Source: JBARDN01 sp963755705 (GTDB lineage: Bacteria > Desulfobacterota > Binatia > Binatales > Binataceae). From it: a stretch of 64,000 bases of DNA. Shown here one piece after another: positions 7,534 through 15,904 of this stretch. The stretch covers positions 656,790 to 720,789 of the forward strand of contig CAVWKW010000002.1 in the NCBI GenBank assembly GCA_963755705.1, written 5' to 3'. The translations under genes and the position numbers were made by a program. How positions within the stretch are numbered: the first letter of the stretch is position 1; every line of letters begins with the position of its first letter. Under the pieces are notes generated by a model. The model did not search any database. It had not been told where the DNA came from and saw nothing but the letters and a program-made list of their open reading frames with translations.

Positions 7534-8851
7534 CGCGCACGCGTTTTGCGGGTTCTACGTGGGCAAGGCCGACGCGGCGCTGTACAACCACGCCTCGCAG
7601 GTCGCGATCGTGTGCAATGGCGACCGCACGGTTATCAGCCTGATGAACGACTACGCGGGTCCGCTCGATGAATTCGCGCTGGTGGTGCCTGTGCCGACCG
7701 TGCTCGAAAAAGGCCAAGTGCATGTCGGTGATCGCGCACTGTTCTCCAAGCTCGACGCTTACAGCTCGCCGCGCCTGGTCGAGTATCACGACTCCGACCC
7801 GTGCGAGCTGATTGAACCGAGGTCGATGATGCAGAGCATGGCCGGGCTCGGCGCCGAGGCACCTGCGGCCGCATCACGTGAGCGCGCGAAAGCGCTGGGT
7901 GTCACGATCGAAAGCGAATACACGGTGGGCGAGTACGACATCGTGATCCTGTCGGCGATGCAGTCAGACGGCCTCGAGACGTGGCTCACCGAGCAGGGGT
8001 ACAAAATTCCGGCGGACGCAAGCCGCGCGCTCGAGCCCTACATCCGCCAAGGCATGAAATTCTTCGTCGCGAAGGTAAATCTGAAGGAGCAGAAACGCAC
8101 CGGCTTGTCATATCTGCGTCCGCTCCAGTTCGCTTTCGAGTCGCCGAAATTCATGCTGCCGATTCGGCTTGGAATGATCAACGCACAGGGGCCGCAGGAT
8201 TTGATCATCTACATGCTGACCGAACAGGGCCGCGTCGAGACCATCAACTATCGCACCGTGAAGCTTCCCACCGCGATCGATATCCCCGGCCACGTGCGCG
8301 ACAACTTCGGCGACTTCTACAAGGCCATGTTCAATCATCAGGTGGCGCTGAACGACAATCGCTCCGTCTTCACCGAGTACGTGTGGAATATGAGCTGGTG
8401 CGATCCGTGCGCCGGTGCTCCTCTTTCACCCGAGGACTTGCGCGCGCTGGGCGTGTTCTGGCTCGGCGACGGCGCGGGAGTTTACAACAGTCCATCGCCA
8501 CGCCGCGGACCATACGTGCCGATGTACCAGCGTTTCACGCCCGGAGCGGTGATTCTCACACGGCTGCACGTTCGCTATTCGGCCGACACGTTTCCCGAGG
8601 ACCTGATGTTCCAGGAGACGCAGGATCAGGAGAGCTACCAGGCGCGCTACGTGATTCGCGATCGATGGGCCGGCTCGCCCGACGCCTGTCCGCGAGCGCG
8701 CGAATACTTCGAGCGCGTGCATATCGAACAATCGCAAGAAGCACAGAATCTGGCCGAACTGACAGGATGGGACCTGAACGCGATCATGAAACAGATGGGC
8801 TACTCCGAACCTCCCGCGTCACCACCGTGGTGGCAAGGCCTATGGCAATAG
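7460..8851 (+). CDS. DUF2330 domain protein, exported
   Basis: Secreted or periplasmic protein of the DUF2330 family, function unknown. The signal peptide is clear (MNLKMTARILAALAILAVAT, cleavage after AHA), and the mature start AFCGFYVGKADAALYNHASQ is the family hallmark, with FALVVPVPTVLEKGQVHVGD next. Several conserved Cys residues (DPCE, WCDPCAGAP, SPDACPRA) point to disulphides outside the cytoplasm. ATG 7460 has a strong GGAGG site; the longer ATG at 7433 lacks one. Its start is embedded in the end of the RnfD-like gene, so the two are probably translationally linked and act together at the membrane. Confidence 0.8.
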   Translation: MNLKMTARILAALAILAVATISPRSAHAFCGFYVGKADAALYNHASQVAIVCNGDRTVISLMNDYAGPLDEFALVVPVPTVLEKGQVHVGDRALFSKLDAYSSPRLVEYHDSDPCELIEPRSMMQSMAGLGAEAPAAASRERAKALGVTIESEYTVGEYDIVILSAMQSDGLETWLTEQGYKIPADASRALEPYIRQGMKFFVAKVNLKEQKRTGLSYLRPLQFAFESPKFMLPIRLGMINAQGPQDLIIYMLTEQGRVETINYRTVKLPTAIDIPGHVRDNFGDFYKAMFNHQVALNDNRSVFTEYVWNMSWCDPCAGAPLSPEDLRALGVFWLGDGAGVYNSPSPRRGPYVPMYQRFTPGAVILTRLHVRYSADTFPEDLMFQETQDQESYQARYVIRDRWAGSPDACPRAREYFERVHIEQSQEAQNLAELTGWDLNAIMKQMGYSEPPASPPWWQGLWQ

Positions 8852-8975
8852 ATTCTGATTCCTCCCCCCGTTTCTTAACGGCGGAGAATTAAGCGTGCAG
8901 CTTCTTCGAAAATGACGGATGCGGGCGACACGGCCTTGCGACGTGCTAAGAGATGTCCCGAGGATCGACAACCGG

Positions 8976-9563
8976 ATGTTCTACCTGACGCTGCATGGCG
9001 AGACTGAATGGAACCGCGAACGCCGGTTCCAGGGACAACTCGATTCTCCGCTCACCGCCCGCGGCGTCGAGCAGGCTCATCTGATGGGCGCCACGCTGCG
9101 CGAGCTTGTCGGTGATTCAACCGGATACACCATCGTCAGCAGTCAGCTGGGCCGCGCACGCCGGACCGCCGAGATCATCTGCCAGGTCCTGAAGTCGCCA
9201 TCGGGCGAGATCGAAACCGATGCGCGCCTGGCCGAGATCAATCTGGGTTCGTGGTCTGGTTTGACGCGGGACGAAGTCGCCGCACGCTGGCCCGGAGCGC
9301 TTGATGGTAGCGGAAGATACGACTGGTACTTCCGGTCTCCCGACGGCGAGACTTTCGACGCAGTGTCGTCGCGGGTGCGTCAATGGCTTTCCGAGGCCAC
9401 CGGGCGCGACCGGATGATCGTTGTCTCGCATGGAGTGACCAGCCGCATCCTGCGCGGCCTCTATGGCAGTATCGCAAAGGCGGCGGCCCTGGAGCTCGAG
9501 GTATCACGCGACGTGGTCTTCAGGCTCCACGACGAATCGATCGACCGGATCCCTTGCGGATAG
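8976..9563 (+). CDS. Histidine phosphatase (phosphoglycerate mutase-like) with altered RHG motif
   Basis: Member of the histidine phosphatase superfamily, which transfers phosphate through a phospho-histidine. The usual RHGET motif is present as LHGETEWNRERRFQGQLDSP, so the catalytic His is kept but the preceding phosphate-binding Arg is replaced by Leu. The rest is standard: SSQLGRARRTAEI, the acid/base region LAEINLGSWSGL, and the second histidine in MIVVSHGVTSRILRG. The ATG at 8976 starts directly at the first strand; an ATG at 8919 would add 19 residues without family resemblance. The protein could be a phosphatase or a mutase; the Arg loss makes full activity doubtful. Confidence 0.75.
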   Translation: MFYLTLHGETEWNRERRFQGQLDSPLTARGVEQAHLMGATLRELVGDSTGYTIVSSQLGRARRTAEIICQVLKSPSGEIETDARLAEINLGSWSGLTRDEVAARWPGALDGSGRYDWYFRSPDGETFDAVSSRVRQWLSEATGRDRMIVVSHGVTSRILRGLYGSIAKAAALELEVSRDVVFRLHDESIDRIPCG

Positions 9564-9732
9564 ACATCCTGCACCCTTCCTTTGATACTCCGACGTGAAG
9601 AAACGGAAGAGGATTCAGGCGGGGTGATTGACTGCTTTGACGTGCTGGCCTAACGTGGCCGGTTTGCTAGACTGATCTCGTATCGGAAGTGCCAGCTCCG
9701 CATCCTGTACCGGCCGCATCCGGCTCTGACTT

Positions 9733-11073
9733 ATGTTCGACACTCTTAGCGATCGCCTCGAAGGCGTTTTCAAGAAGCTCAAAGGCCAAGGCCGGATTAC
9801 CGAGCGCAATATTGAAGATGCGCTGCGCGAGGTCCGCCTGGCCCTGCTCGAGGCCGACGTCAATATCAAGGTCGTCCGTGATTTCGTCGAGCACGTAAGG
9901 ACTCGCGCGCTCGGCCAGGAGGTCCTGCGCTCGCTCACCCCCGAGCAGCATCTGGTCCGCTTCGTCTCAAACGAGCTGACGCAGGTGATGGGCGGACAGG
10001 CGCGCGAGCTCGATCTCAAGGTTAAGCCTCCGGTCAAGATCATGTTGGTCGGGCTGCAGGGCGCGGGCAAAACCACCTCCGCTGCGAAGCTCGCCAAGTG
10101 GCTCAAGAACGAGCGCAAACGGCATCCGCTGCTCGCCTCGACCGATATCTACCGCCCAGCCGCGATGGAGCAGTTGCGCGTACTGGGCGCGCAGGCTGAG
10201 GTTCCGGTGGTCGAGAGCCGCGAGACCGAGGATCCGGTCGAGATCGCATCGCGTGCGATGGCGCGAGCGGACGCCGGCGGCCACGACGCGATCATTATCG
10301 ACACTGCGGGCCGCCTGCAGATCGACGAAGAGCTGATGGACGAACTCTCGCGCCTCAAGGCCGCGCTGACGCCTCATCATATCGTGTTCGTCGCCGACGC
10401 GATGACGGGGCAAGAGGCCGCCAACGTTGCTCTCGGATTCCATGAGCGGCTCGGACTGTCGGGCGTGATCCTGACCAAGCTCGACTCCGACGCGCGCGGC
10501 GGCGCCGCGCTTTCGATCCGCGCGGTGACGGGCGCGCCGATTCTGTTCGCCGTCCTGGGTGAGAAGCTCGATTCATTCGAAATTTTTCATCCCGACCGCC
10601 TCTCTTCGCGGATTTTGGGGATGGGCGACGTGCTGACGCTGATCGAAAAAGCGCAGACCAACTACGACGCCACCAAAGCCAAAGAGCTGCAGCGCAAGTT
10701 CAAGAAGAACGAATTTACCATCACTGATTTCGCCGAACAGATGAAGGCGATCAAGAAGATGGGCTCGATCGGCGACCTGATCGGCATGATCCCGGGGCTG
10801 AAGAAGCTCGCCGGTTCGGCCGACTCTGAGCAGGCCAACGTCGAGCTCAAGCGGATCCAGGCGATAATCGATTCGATGACTATCCAGGAACGCGAGAATC
10901 ATCTGATCCTGAACGGCAAGCGCCGCATCCGGATAGCGGCAGGTAGCGGGACTTCGGTTCAGGAAATCAACCGCTTTCTCAAGCAGTTCGACCAAACCCG
11001 CAAAATGATGAAAAAACTGACCAAGCTCGGCGCAGGAAAATCCATGATGCGCGGAATGGGCTTCGGGAGCTAG
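9733..11073 (+). CDS. ffh: Signal recognition particle GTPase Ffh (SRP54)
   Basis: Ffh binds 4.5S RNA and signal sequences of nascent membrane proteins and docks with FtsY in a GTP-dependent way. The 446 residues show the N domain (MFDTLSDRLEGVFKKLKGQG), the G domain with G1 VGLQGAGKTTSAAKLAKWLK, the DTAGRLQ and TKLDSDARGG boxes, and a methionine-rich M domain (MKAIKKMGSIGDLIGMIPGL, KMMKKLTKLGAGKSMMRGMG). It is first in a compact run with rpsP, khpA and rimM, the common arrangement for secretion and ribosome maturation genes. All motifs intact. Confidence 0.97.
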   Translation: MFDTLSDRLEGVFKKLKGQGRITERNIEDALREVRLALLEADVNIKVVRDFVEHVRTRALGQEVLRSLTPEQHLVRFVSNELTQVMGGQARELDLKVKPPVKIMLVGLQGAGKTTSAAKLAKWLKNERKRHPLLASTDIYRPAAMEQLRVLGAQAEVPVVESRETEDPVEIASRAMARADAGGHDAIIIDTAGRLQIDEELMDELSRLKAALTPHHIVFVADAMTGQEAANVALGFHERLGLSGVILTKLDSDARGGAALSIRAVTGAPILFAVLGEKLDSFEIFHPDRLSSRILGMGDVLTLIEKAQTNYDATKAKELQRKFKKNEFTITDFAEQMKAIKKMGSIGDLIGMIPGLKKLAGSADSEQANVELKRIQAIIDSMTIQERENHLILNGKRRIRIAAGSGTSVQEINRFLKQFDQTRKMMKKLTKLGAGKSMMRGMGFGS

Positions 11074-11086
11074 AATAGGAGATACG

Positions 11087-11341
11087 ATGGCACTGGTAAT
11101 CCGACTGCGCCGCCACGGCGGCAAAAAGAAGCCCTTCTACCGGATCGTGGTGGCGGATTCGCGCGCGCCGCGCGACGGCCGCTTTGTCGATCAGATCGGC
11201 ACTTACGACCCGGCGTTTAATCCGCCGCGTGTCGCGATCAAGCAGGATCACGTCGATCGCTGGCTCAAGGTCGGGGCAAAGCCCAGCGACACTGTAAGGA
11301 AGTTGATCAAGCAGGTTTCTAACGCAGCGTCCTCCGCCTGA
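11087..11341 (+). CDS. rpsP: 30S ribosomal protein S16
   Basis: Small-subunit protein S16, 84 residues, needed for 30S assembly. The start MALVIRLRRHGGKKKPFYRI and the VVADSRAPRDGRFVDQIGTY segment are diagnostic, with the typical DRWLKVGAKPSDTVRKLIKQ near the end. ATG 11087 follows ATAGGAGATACG, a good ribosome site, 13 bases after ffh. It lies between ffh and khpA as in many bacteria. Nothing unusual. Confidence 0.97.
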   Translation: MALVIRLRRHGGKKKPFYRIVVADSRAPRDGRFVDQIGTYDPAFNPPRVAIKQDHVDRWLKVGAKPSDTVRKLIKQVSNAASSA

Positions 11342-11367
11342 AGCGACCCGCTGCAACGGGGCCAACC

Positions 11368-11604
11368 ATGAAGGAGCTGGTTCAGTTCCTGGCGCAACAA
11401 CTGGTCAATAATCCCGACGCCGTCGAGGTTAAGGAAACCCAGGGCGACACCGCCTCGGTCCTTGAGCTGCGCGTCGCCAAGGAAGACCTCGGCCGCGTGA
11501 TCGGCAAACAGGGCCGGACCGCCAAATCGATCCGGACGATCCTGAATGCGGTCGCGTCGCGCACCAATCGCAAAGTTGTCCTCGAGATTATCGAAGACAA
11601 ATAG
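11368..11604 (+). CDS. khpA: KH-domain RNA-binding protein KhpA
   Basis: Small KH-domain protein, 78 residues, that binds RNA and in several bacteria works with KhpB in cell-division and sRNA control. The KH signature is LGRVIGKQGRTAKSIRTILN (the GxxG loop is GKQG), preceded by LRVAKED and followed by NRKVVLEIIEDK. ATG 11368 follows rpsP by 26 bases and precedes rimM, the normal operon position. Intact. Confidence 0.93.
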   Translation: MKELVQFLAQQLVNNPDAVEVKETQGDTASVLELRVAKEDLGRVIGKQGRTAKSIRTILNAVASRTNRKVVLEIIEDK

Positions 11605-11716
11605 CGCGATGGTACCGGTCGATCGGCCTTCGCGCTCGCCCACCCCAGCGGCGGCCTCGCTCGAGGCGAGGCCGCATTCGGACGTCAATTCCACTTCCAC
11701 TAATTCTGATCCGACG

Positions 11717-12217
11717 ATGATCCGGGTCGGCCGTATCGCGGGCGCGCACGGGCTTTCCGGCGCGCTGCGGATGCGCCCCGACAATCCTGATTCCGAAGCC
11801 TTTGCGGATGCGGTGCGGCTCACGCTCGAACTCGGCGGCAAGCGCCGCGAGTACGATCTGAAAAGCGTATCTCGGGTCGGAGGCGGAATGATCCGGCTTA
11901 TCCTGGACGGCCTTTCTGACGCCGATCAGGCCGAAGCGCTCAAAGGCGCGATCGTTATGATCGCTGCCTGCGAGCTACCCCCTGCCGCGCCGGGCGAGTT
12001 CTACTACTACCAGGCGGTAGGATGCGAGGTCGTGCTGACCGACGGGCAGCGCCTCGGCGTGGTCGAGGAGGTTCTATCCACCGGAGCCAACGACGTACTC
12101 GTGGTTCGCGACGGCAAGAAGGAGATCCTCGTGCCGGTGATCGCGGACGTAGTCAAAGCGATGGATCTCGACGCACGAAGAATCGTAGTGGAGCCGGTAC
12201 CCGGCCTGCTCGATTGA
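11717..12217 (+). CDS. rimM: Ribosome maturation factor RimM
   Basis: RimM helps mature the 30S head domain and binds S19. MIRVGRIAGAHGLSGALRMR is the standard N-terminus, and the PRC-barrel second half contains GEFYYYQAVGCEV, LGVVEEVLSTGANDVLVV and ILVPVIADVV. ATG 11717 begins directly at the domain; an ATG at 11609, just after khpA, would add 36 Pro/Ser-rich residues, which I consider less likely, although neither start has a strong ribosome site. In most genomes trmD follows at once; here an antisense gene and a repeat separate them. Confidence 0.92.
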   Translation: MIRVGRIAGAHGLSGALRMRPDNPDSEAFADAVRLTLELGGKRREYDLKSVSRVGGGMIRLILDGLSDADQAEALKGAIVMIAACELPPAAPGEFYYYQAVGCEVVLTDGQRLGVVEEVLSTGANDVLVVRDGKKEILVPVIADVVKAMDLDARRIVVEPVPGLLD

Positions 12218-12245
12218 TTCGGGAGCATCTGCCGACGCTCGCAAC

Positions 12246-12264
12246 GACCGGCGAGACGCCGGTC
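12246..12264. repeat. Short palindromic repeat, copy 1 (REP-like)
   Basis: GACCGGCG-AGA-CGCCGGTC followed by CCTACT, 29 bases after the rimM stop. A second copy with the same loop, the same CCTACT tail and one changed base pair occurs at 47620-47638, also just after a gene. Conserved arms with compensating changes indicate an RNA or DNA hairpin that is selected or mobile, as in REP families. Confidence 0.55.
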
Positions 12265-12335
12265 CTACTCACAGATTATTAAGCAGGGGCGCGGTCCCGG
12301 CGGTCTTTTTGTCGCGGCAAATCTCGATCAGATAC

Positions 12336-12908
12336 CTATCTGCAGACCGCCGTCGCGCGGCAGTTCAGCTTGTTGCTGAAATGACTGCCCAGGTACTCGA
12401 GGCCCTTGTTCGGGCAATAGGTGAATGCGCCCGGATGGTACCATCCGCCCTGCATCGTCGCGTCGTCGCCCGCGTCCTTTTTGTCGGGTGCGTCGGCCAG
12501 CCATTGGCCTTTTTCCCTGACCATGTAGATGTCGAGCTTGCTCGCCTCTCCCTTGGGAACGTCCGATGCGGGCGCGAACATCGTGGCCTGCACCACGGCG
12601 TCCTTGTCGGTCGCGCGCAGCACTTTCACGTTCGAATCGTAAGCGACGGTAAGTTTGGGACCCGTCTGATCGGGCCGGAGCTGCTCCTTGGTCACCTTCT
12701 TCGCGTACTTGCTGACGACGGTTGCCTTGACTGCGTCGGCGTCGTCGTCAGCTATTCCCTGGAAAATCTTCTTCGCTGCCGCTGTCAGCGCAGGATCGTT
12801 CTTCGCGGAAGCCGCCGCCTGCGCGCAAGCAACGCGGGGCGCGAGCGCCGCTCCGAGTACCATCATGCAGGCGGTCGCTACCGCAAAGAGCTTCGTCGTC
12901 AACTTCAT
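12336..12908 (-). CDS. Secreted protein of unknown function, antisense within the rimM-trmD interval
   Basis: Exported protein of 190 residues that I do not recognise. The signal peptide MKLTTKLFAVATACMMVLGA with cleavage after VACA is clear; ATG 12908 has GGAGG nine bases upstream, and the longer ATG at 13016 is not supported. The mature part starts with a helical AAASAKNDPALTAAAKKIFQ and has an alpha/beta look (VVSKYAKKVTKEQL, LRATDKDAVVQATM, LDIYMVREKGQWLADAPDKK) reminiscent of NTF2-like or SnoaL-like folds, with two Cys near the end. It is transcribed against the ffh-trmD operon, so it has its own promoter in the gap before trmD. Confidence 0.65.
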   Translation of the reverse strand: MKLTTKLFAVATACMMVLGAALAPRVACAQAAASAKNDPALTAAAKKIFQGIADDDADAVKATVVSKYAKKVTKEQLRPDQTGPKLTVAYDSNVKVLRATDKDAVVQATMFAPASDVPKGEASKLDIYMVREKGQWLADAPDKKDAGDDATMQGGWYHPGAFTYCPNKGLEYLGSHFSNKLNCRATAVCR

Positions 12909-13048
12909 CCTGTCCTCCGGGTTCAGCGTAAGTAGCATCCGAAAAACGACCGCCGCAAGAGTCGTTCGGCCACCCGCCAGGTCGCATCTGGTTCCAGCGC
13001 CTGCGGCCCGATACATTTGAGGCGCGCTCCGAAGCGCATCCCCTCGCG

Positions 13049-13735
13049 ATGGATTTTCATGTAATCACGCTGTTCCCCGAGATGTTCGAGTCGCCCTTTC
13101 GCGGCGGAATGATCGGCCGCGCGATCGAGCAGGGTCTAATCGCGATCCACCCGCATGCGCTGCGCCCCTATGGCTTAGGCAACTACAAGCAGGTCAACGA
13201 CGCCCCTTATGGCGGCGGCAGCGGAATGGTGATGCGGCCGGAGCCAATCGCGGCTGCTATTGATGCTGTCGCAGCGGAGCATCCGCAGCTCTGGAAGGTG
13301 CTGATGACTCCGCAGGGCGAGGTTTTCGATCAGGCGCTCGCGCGCGAGTTTTCCGCCAAGCCCGGCGGACTGCTGCTGATCGCGGGACGCTACGAGGGAA
13401 TCGACGAGCGGGTCCGCTCGATGGTCGACCAGGAAATCTCGATCGGCGATTATGTGCTCTCGGGCGGAGAGCTGGCCGCGATGGTTGTGATCGAGGCGAC
13501 GGGGCGGCTGCTGGCCGGCGTGCTCGGAAATCCCGCGTCGCTCGCCGAAGAGTCGTTCGCCGAGCGCACACTCGAATATCCACAATACACCCGGCCCGAG
13601 GAGTTTCGCGGGATGCGCGTGCCGGAGATTCTGCTCTCGGGAGATCACGGCAAGATTCGAGAATGGCGCGAAGCCGAAGCGCGCCGGCGCACCGCGCGGC
13701 GCCGGCCCGACCTGCTCGAGCGGCGCAAGTTCTGA
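13049..13735 (+). CDS. trmD: tRNA (guanine-N1-)-methyltransferase TrmD
   Basis: TrmD methylates G37 of tRNAs using S-adenosylmethionine and prevents frameshifting. MDFHVITLFPEMFESPFRGG is the canonical start; the trefoil-knot SAM site is seen in LLIAGRYEGIDERV and SIGDYVLSGGELAAMV, and the C-terminal domain has YPQYTRPEEFRGMRVPEILL and GDHGKIREWR. Length 228 is normal. It is followed after two bases by a second SPOUT methyltransferase gene. All key residues present. Confidence 0.97.
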   Translation: MDFHVITLFPEMFESPFRGGMIGRAIEQGLIAIHPHALRPYGLGNYKQVNDAPYGGGSGMVMRPEPIAAAIDAVAAEHPQLWKVLMTPQGEVFDQALAREFSAKPGGLLLIAGRYEGIDERVRSMVDQEISIGDYVLSGGELAAMVVIEATGRLLAGVLGNPASLAEESFAERTLEYPQYTRPEEFRGMRVPEILLSGDHGKIREWREAEARRRTARRRPDLLERRKF

Positions 13736-13737
13736 AC

Positions 13738-14295
13738 GTGGCCGATCTTTTCCTCGCGCTGATTCATCATCCGGTCGTCAACCGCAACGGCCAGGTCGTG
13801 ACGTCGGCGATAACCAGTCTCGATATCCACGATCTCGCGCGCTCGTCACGGACCTACGGTGTTCGCGCGTTCTTCGTCGTGCATCCGATACCCGAGCAGC
13901 GCGAATTCGCCAAAAGCGTGATCGATCATTGGCGCTTTGACTTCGGACGCGCGTTCGACGCGCGTCGGCGCGAGGCGCTGGAGCTGGTGCGAATCGTCGC
14001 GACCCTCGACGACGCCTGCGCCGAGGCGGAAAAGCTCGCGGGGACGCGCGCGATTATCATACATACGTCGGCGCGGACCCATGGTGGCGAGACGTTCTCC
14101 GCGACGCGCATGCGCCTCGAAGCGCCGGACGCGCCGCCGGCGATAATCATGCTCGGGACTGGATTCGGGATGACGCCGGAGATGGCCGAGCGCGCCGATA
14201 TCCTGCTCGAAGCAATTCACGGCGCAACCGACTACAACCATCTGTCGGTGCGCGCGGCGGGCGCGATCATCCTCGACCGGCTGCGGAGCAGGTAG
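13738..14295 (+). CDS. SPOUT-type RNA methyltransferase (Methyltrn_RNA_4 / TrmD-associated)
   Basis: SAM-dependent RNA methyltransferase of the SPOUT superfamily that typically sits next to trmD in deltaproteobacteria and related phyla; its RNA target is not established. Signature segments are FLALIHHPVVNRNGQVVTSA, ITSLDIHDLARSSRTYGVRA and the knot region MLGTGFGMTPEMAERADILL with YNHLSVRAAGAIILDRL at the end. GTG 13738 starts two bases after the trmD stop and gives 185 residues; a start at 13663 would overlap trmD by 73 bases. Together with trmD it forms a tRNA/rRNA modification pair. The usual rplS gene does not follow. Confidence 0.85.
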   Translation: MADLFLALIHHPVVNRNGQVVTSAITSLDIHDLARSSRTYGVRAFFVVHPIPEQREFAKSVIDHWRFDFGRAFDARRREALELVRIVATLDDACAEAEKLAGTRAIIIHTSARTHGGETFSATRMRLEAPDAPPAIIMLGTGFGMTPEMAERADILLEAIHGATDYNHLSVRAAGAIILDRLRSR

Positions 14296-14341
14296 CTCGC
14301 GGTACTTGCTGGGCGGCGCGCGGCAGGGCAATTTTAGGCGT

Positions 14342-14842
14342 ATGAATTTCCGTCTCGTTAGCCGGGCGATTTTAATCGCTGCGGCAATCTCGATCGCATC
14401 AGGATGCGCCGCTAACGGCGGCAATTCCGCGCTACCGCCCGCGGTGGCCGCGGCAGATCCGACCACCCTGGTGTTCCGTCATTGCCGCGAGCTGGTCTGC
14501 ACCCAGGCGGACGTGCCGCTATGCGATTTCTCGCAGATCGTCGCGAGCGATGGTCCCGACCATATGCGCGAAGATTTCCGATGCGCCCGCGCCGGCTATG
14601 GAACGCAATGCGAAGAACGGCGCACCCTCATCGGGACGGAAGACAAGCCGCTCGAAAATCAGGTCCTGAAATTCCAATGCTCGGGCGACCCGGTTCAATG
14701 CCAGGTGCTCGGCGGCAACGCGCCATGGACCACCACCCTCGACCTTCCCGATTCGAGCCGCGAGAGCCTGACCTGCAGGACACGACGACCCGGAGGTCCG
14801 TCTCCGGCTCCCCACGCGATCCCAGGCCCTGACACAGTGTAG
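14342..14842 (+). CDS. Hypothetical lipoprotein, Cys-rich
   Basis: Predicted lipoprotein with signal MNFRLVSRAILIAAAISIAS and lipobox ASGC, so the mature protein would begin at Cys 22. The 145-residue mature part has about ten cysteines (FRHCRELVCTQADVPLCDFS, DFRCARAGYGTQCEERRTLI, KFQCSGDPVQCQVLG), suggesting several disulphides in the periplasm. The C-terminus turns Pro/Arg-rich and may be disordered. No family recognised. The start at 14342 puts the signal at the N-terminus; the ATG at 14306 would place twelve polar residues before it. Confidence 0.6.
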   Translation: MNFRLVSRAILIAAAISIASGCAANGGNSALPPAVAAADPTTLVFRHCRELVCTQADVPLCDFSQIVASDGPDHMREDFRCARAGYGTQCEERRTLIGTEDKPLENQVLKFQCSGDPVQCQVLGGNAPWTTTLDLPDSSRESLTCRTRRPGGPSPAPHAIPGPDTV

Positions 14843-15082
14843 GGCGTTTGAGGATCGGGTATTTGGCGAGTATTTGGGATGACATTTAGATCTCGTCTTC
14901 AGCTCTTGTCGTCAGAGCAGGCCGGTAAGACGGGCCAACCGCGAGGTCCCCATCACGCCCGCGCTTGATTTGGCCGGAGAAACTGCGTAATCCGCGCTTC
15001 TCTTAATCGCTTTAACGACTTGGCGAACCGATGCTACAGTGCGCGTAACTATTGATTCGGCGCTCGAAAGGAGACCGCAAAC

Positions 15083-15745
15083 ATGAGCATCAAGGAGCGA
15101 CTCGGCATCTTCGCGACGGTCACCGCCGCCGCGATGATCGGTGGTGCTGTCGGTGGATATCTGATGAACGCGGCGACGCTTAACGCCGCCGGCACCCCGA
15201 AACTGATGACGGCGCGCAAATTTGTCCTGGTCAACAACGCCGGTCGCACCCGCGCCGAACTAGGCGTCAGCGCGGCCGGGGTCGCGCAACTCGCACTCTT
15301 CGACGATCAGCATCACATCCGGGCCGGTCTCGGCGTGGCGCACAACGGCGCTCCGGGTCTTGCGATCTACAGCCCTACGGGCCAGACCCGGATCGAGCTG
15401 GCGCTCTCGAACCATACGTCGCGCCTGCGCTTCTTCAATCCCGACGGCCGCACAGTGGCGGGCTTCGGCGCGGCCTCGACCGGCACGCCTGAATTAGTGC
15501 TCGATGACAATCAGGGCCGCACCCGCGCTTCGCTCGAGGTTGCGCTCGACGGTTCGCCGACGCTCAGACTCGGCGACGCGAATGGCTCGCGGATCGGACT
15601 CGACGTGACTCCCGACGGATTGCCCGGATTGGCATTGCTCGGCACCAACGGCGTCACGCGCGCAACCCTCACGCTCAACTCCGACGGCGCAGGGGCGCTG
15701 ACCGTGTTCGATTCGGCGGGCAAAGCAGTCAACAGCGCCGAGTAA
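15083..15745 (+). CDS. Membrane-anchored protein with short beta repeats
   Basis: 220 residues: one N-terminal membrane anchor (ERLGIFATVTAAAMIGGAVG) followed by a chain of imperfect repeats about 23-25 residues long of the type GRTRAELGVSAAGVAQLALFD, with recurring elements D.xGxTRAxLxV and G.P.LxLxD. At least six units can be counted to the end. Such repeats probably form a beta-solenoid or a stack of hairpins outside the membrane. ATG 15083 has AAAGGAGAC upstream. No enzymatic motif. The pattern resembles other short beta-repeat surface proteins but I cannot name a family. Confidence 0.6.
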   Translation: MSIKERLGIFATVTAAAMIGGAVGGYLMNAATLNAAGTPKLMTARKFVLVNNAGRTRAELGVSAAGVAQLALFDDQHHIRAGLGVAHNGAPGLAIYSPTGQTRIELALSNHTSRLRFFNPDGRTVAGFGAASTGTPELVLDDNQGRTRASLEVALDGSPTLRLGDANGSRIGLDVTPDGLPGLALLGTNGVTRATLTLNSDGAGALTVFDSAGKAVNSAE

Positions 15746-15820
15746 CTCCGCGGACATCGGCAAAATCAACGCAGGTGTCCTACCGCTTTGTGCGGGCGCG
15801 ATCGCTCTTCCAGGCACCTG

Positions 15821-15856
15821 CCCTCTCCACTTTGGAAGAGGGTGCGCTTCAGCGCA
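15821..15856. repeat. Tandem hairpins after the beta-repeat gene
   Basis: CCCTCT (15821-15826) pairs with AGAGGG (15837-15842), followed at once by TGCGC-TTCA-GCGCA (15843-15856). The composition resembles interspersed palindromic repeats commonly found after genes in GC-rich bacteria. No T-tract follows, so termination is uncertain. Confidence 0.35.
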
Positions 15857-15904
15857 CGGATCAGGATTGACTAATGCAGGACTGACAATGCGGGACCATT
15901 TTTA

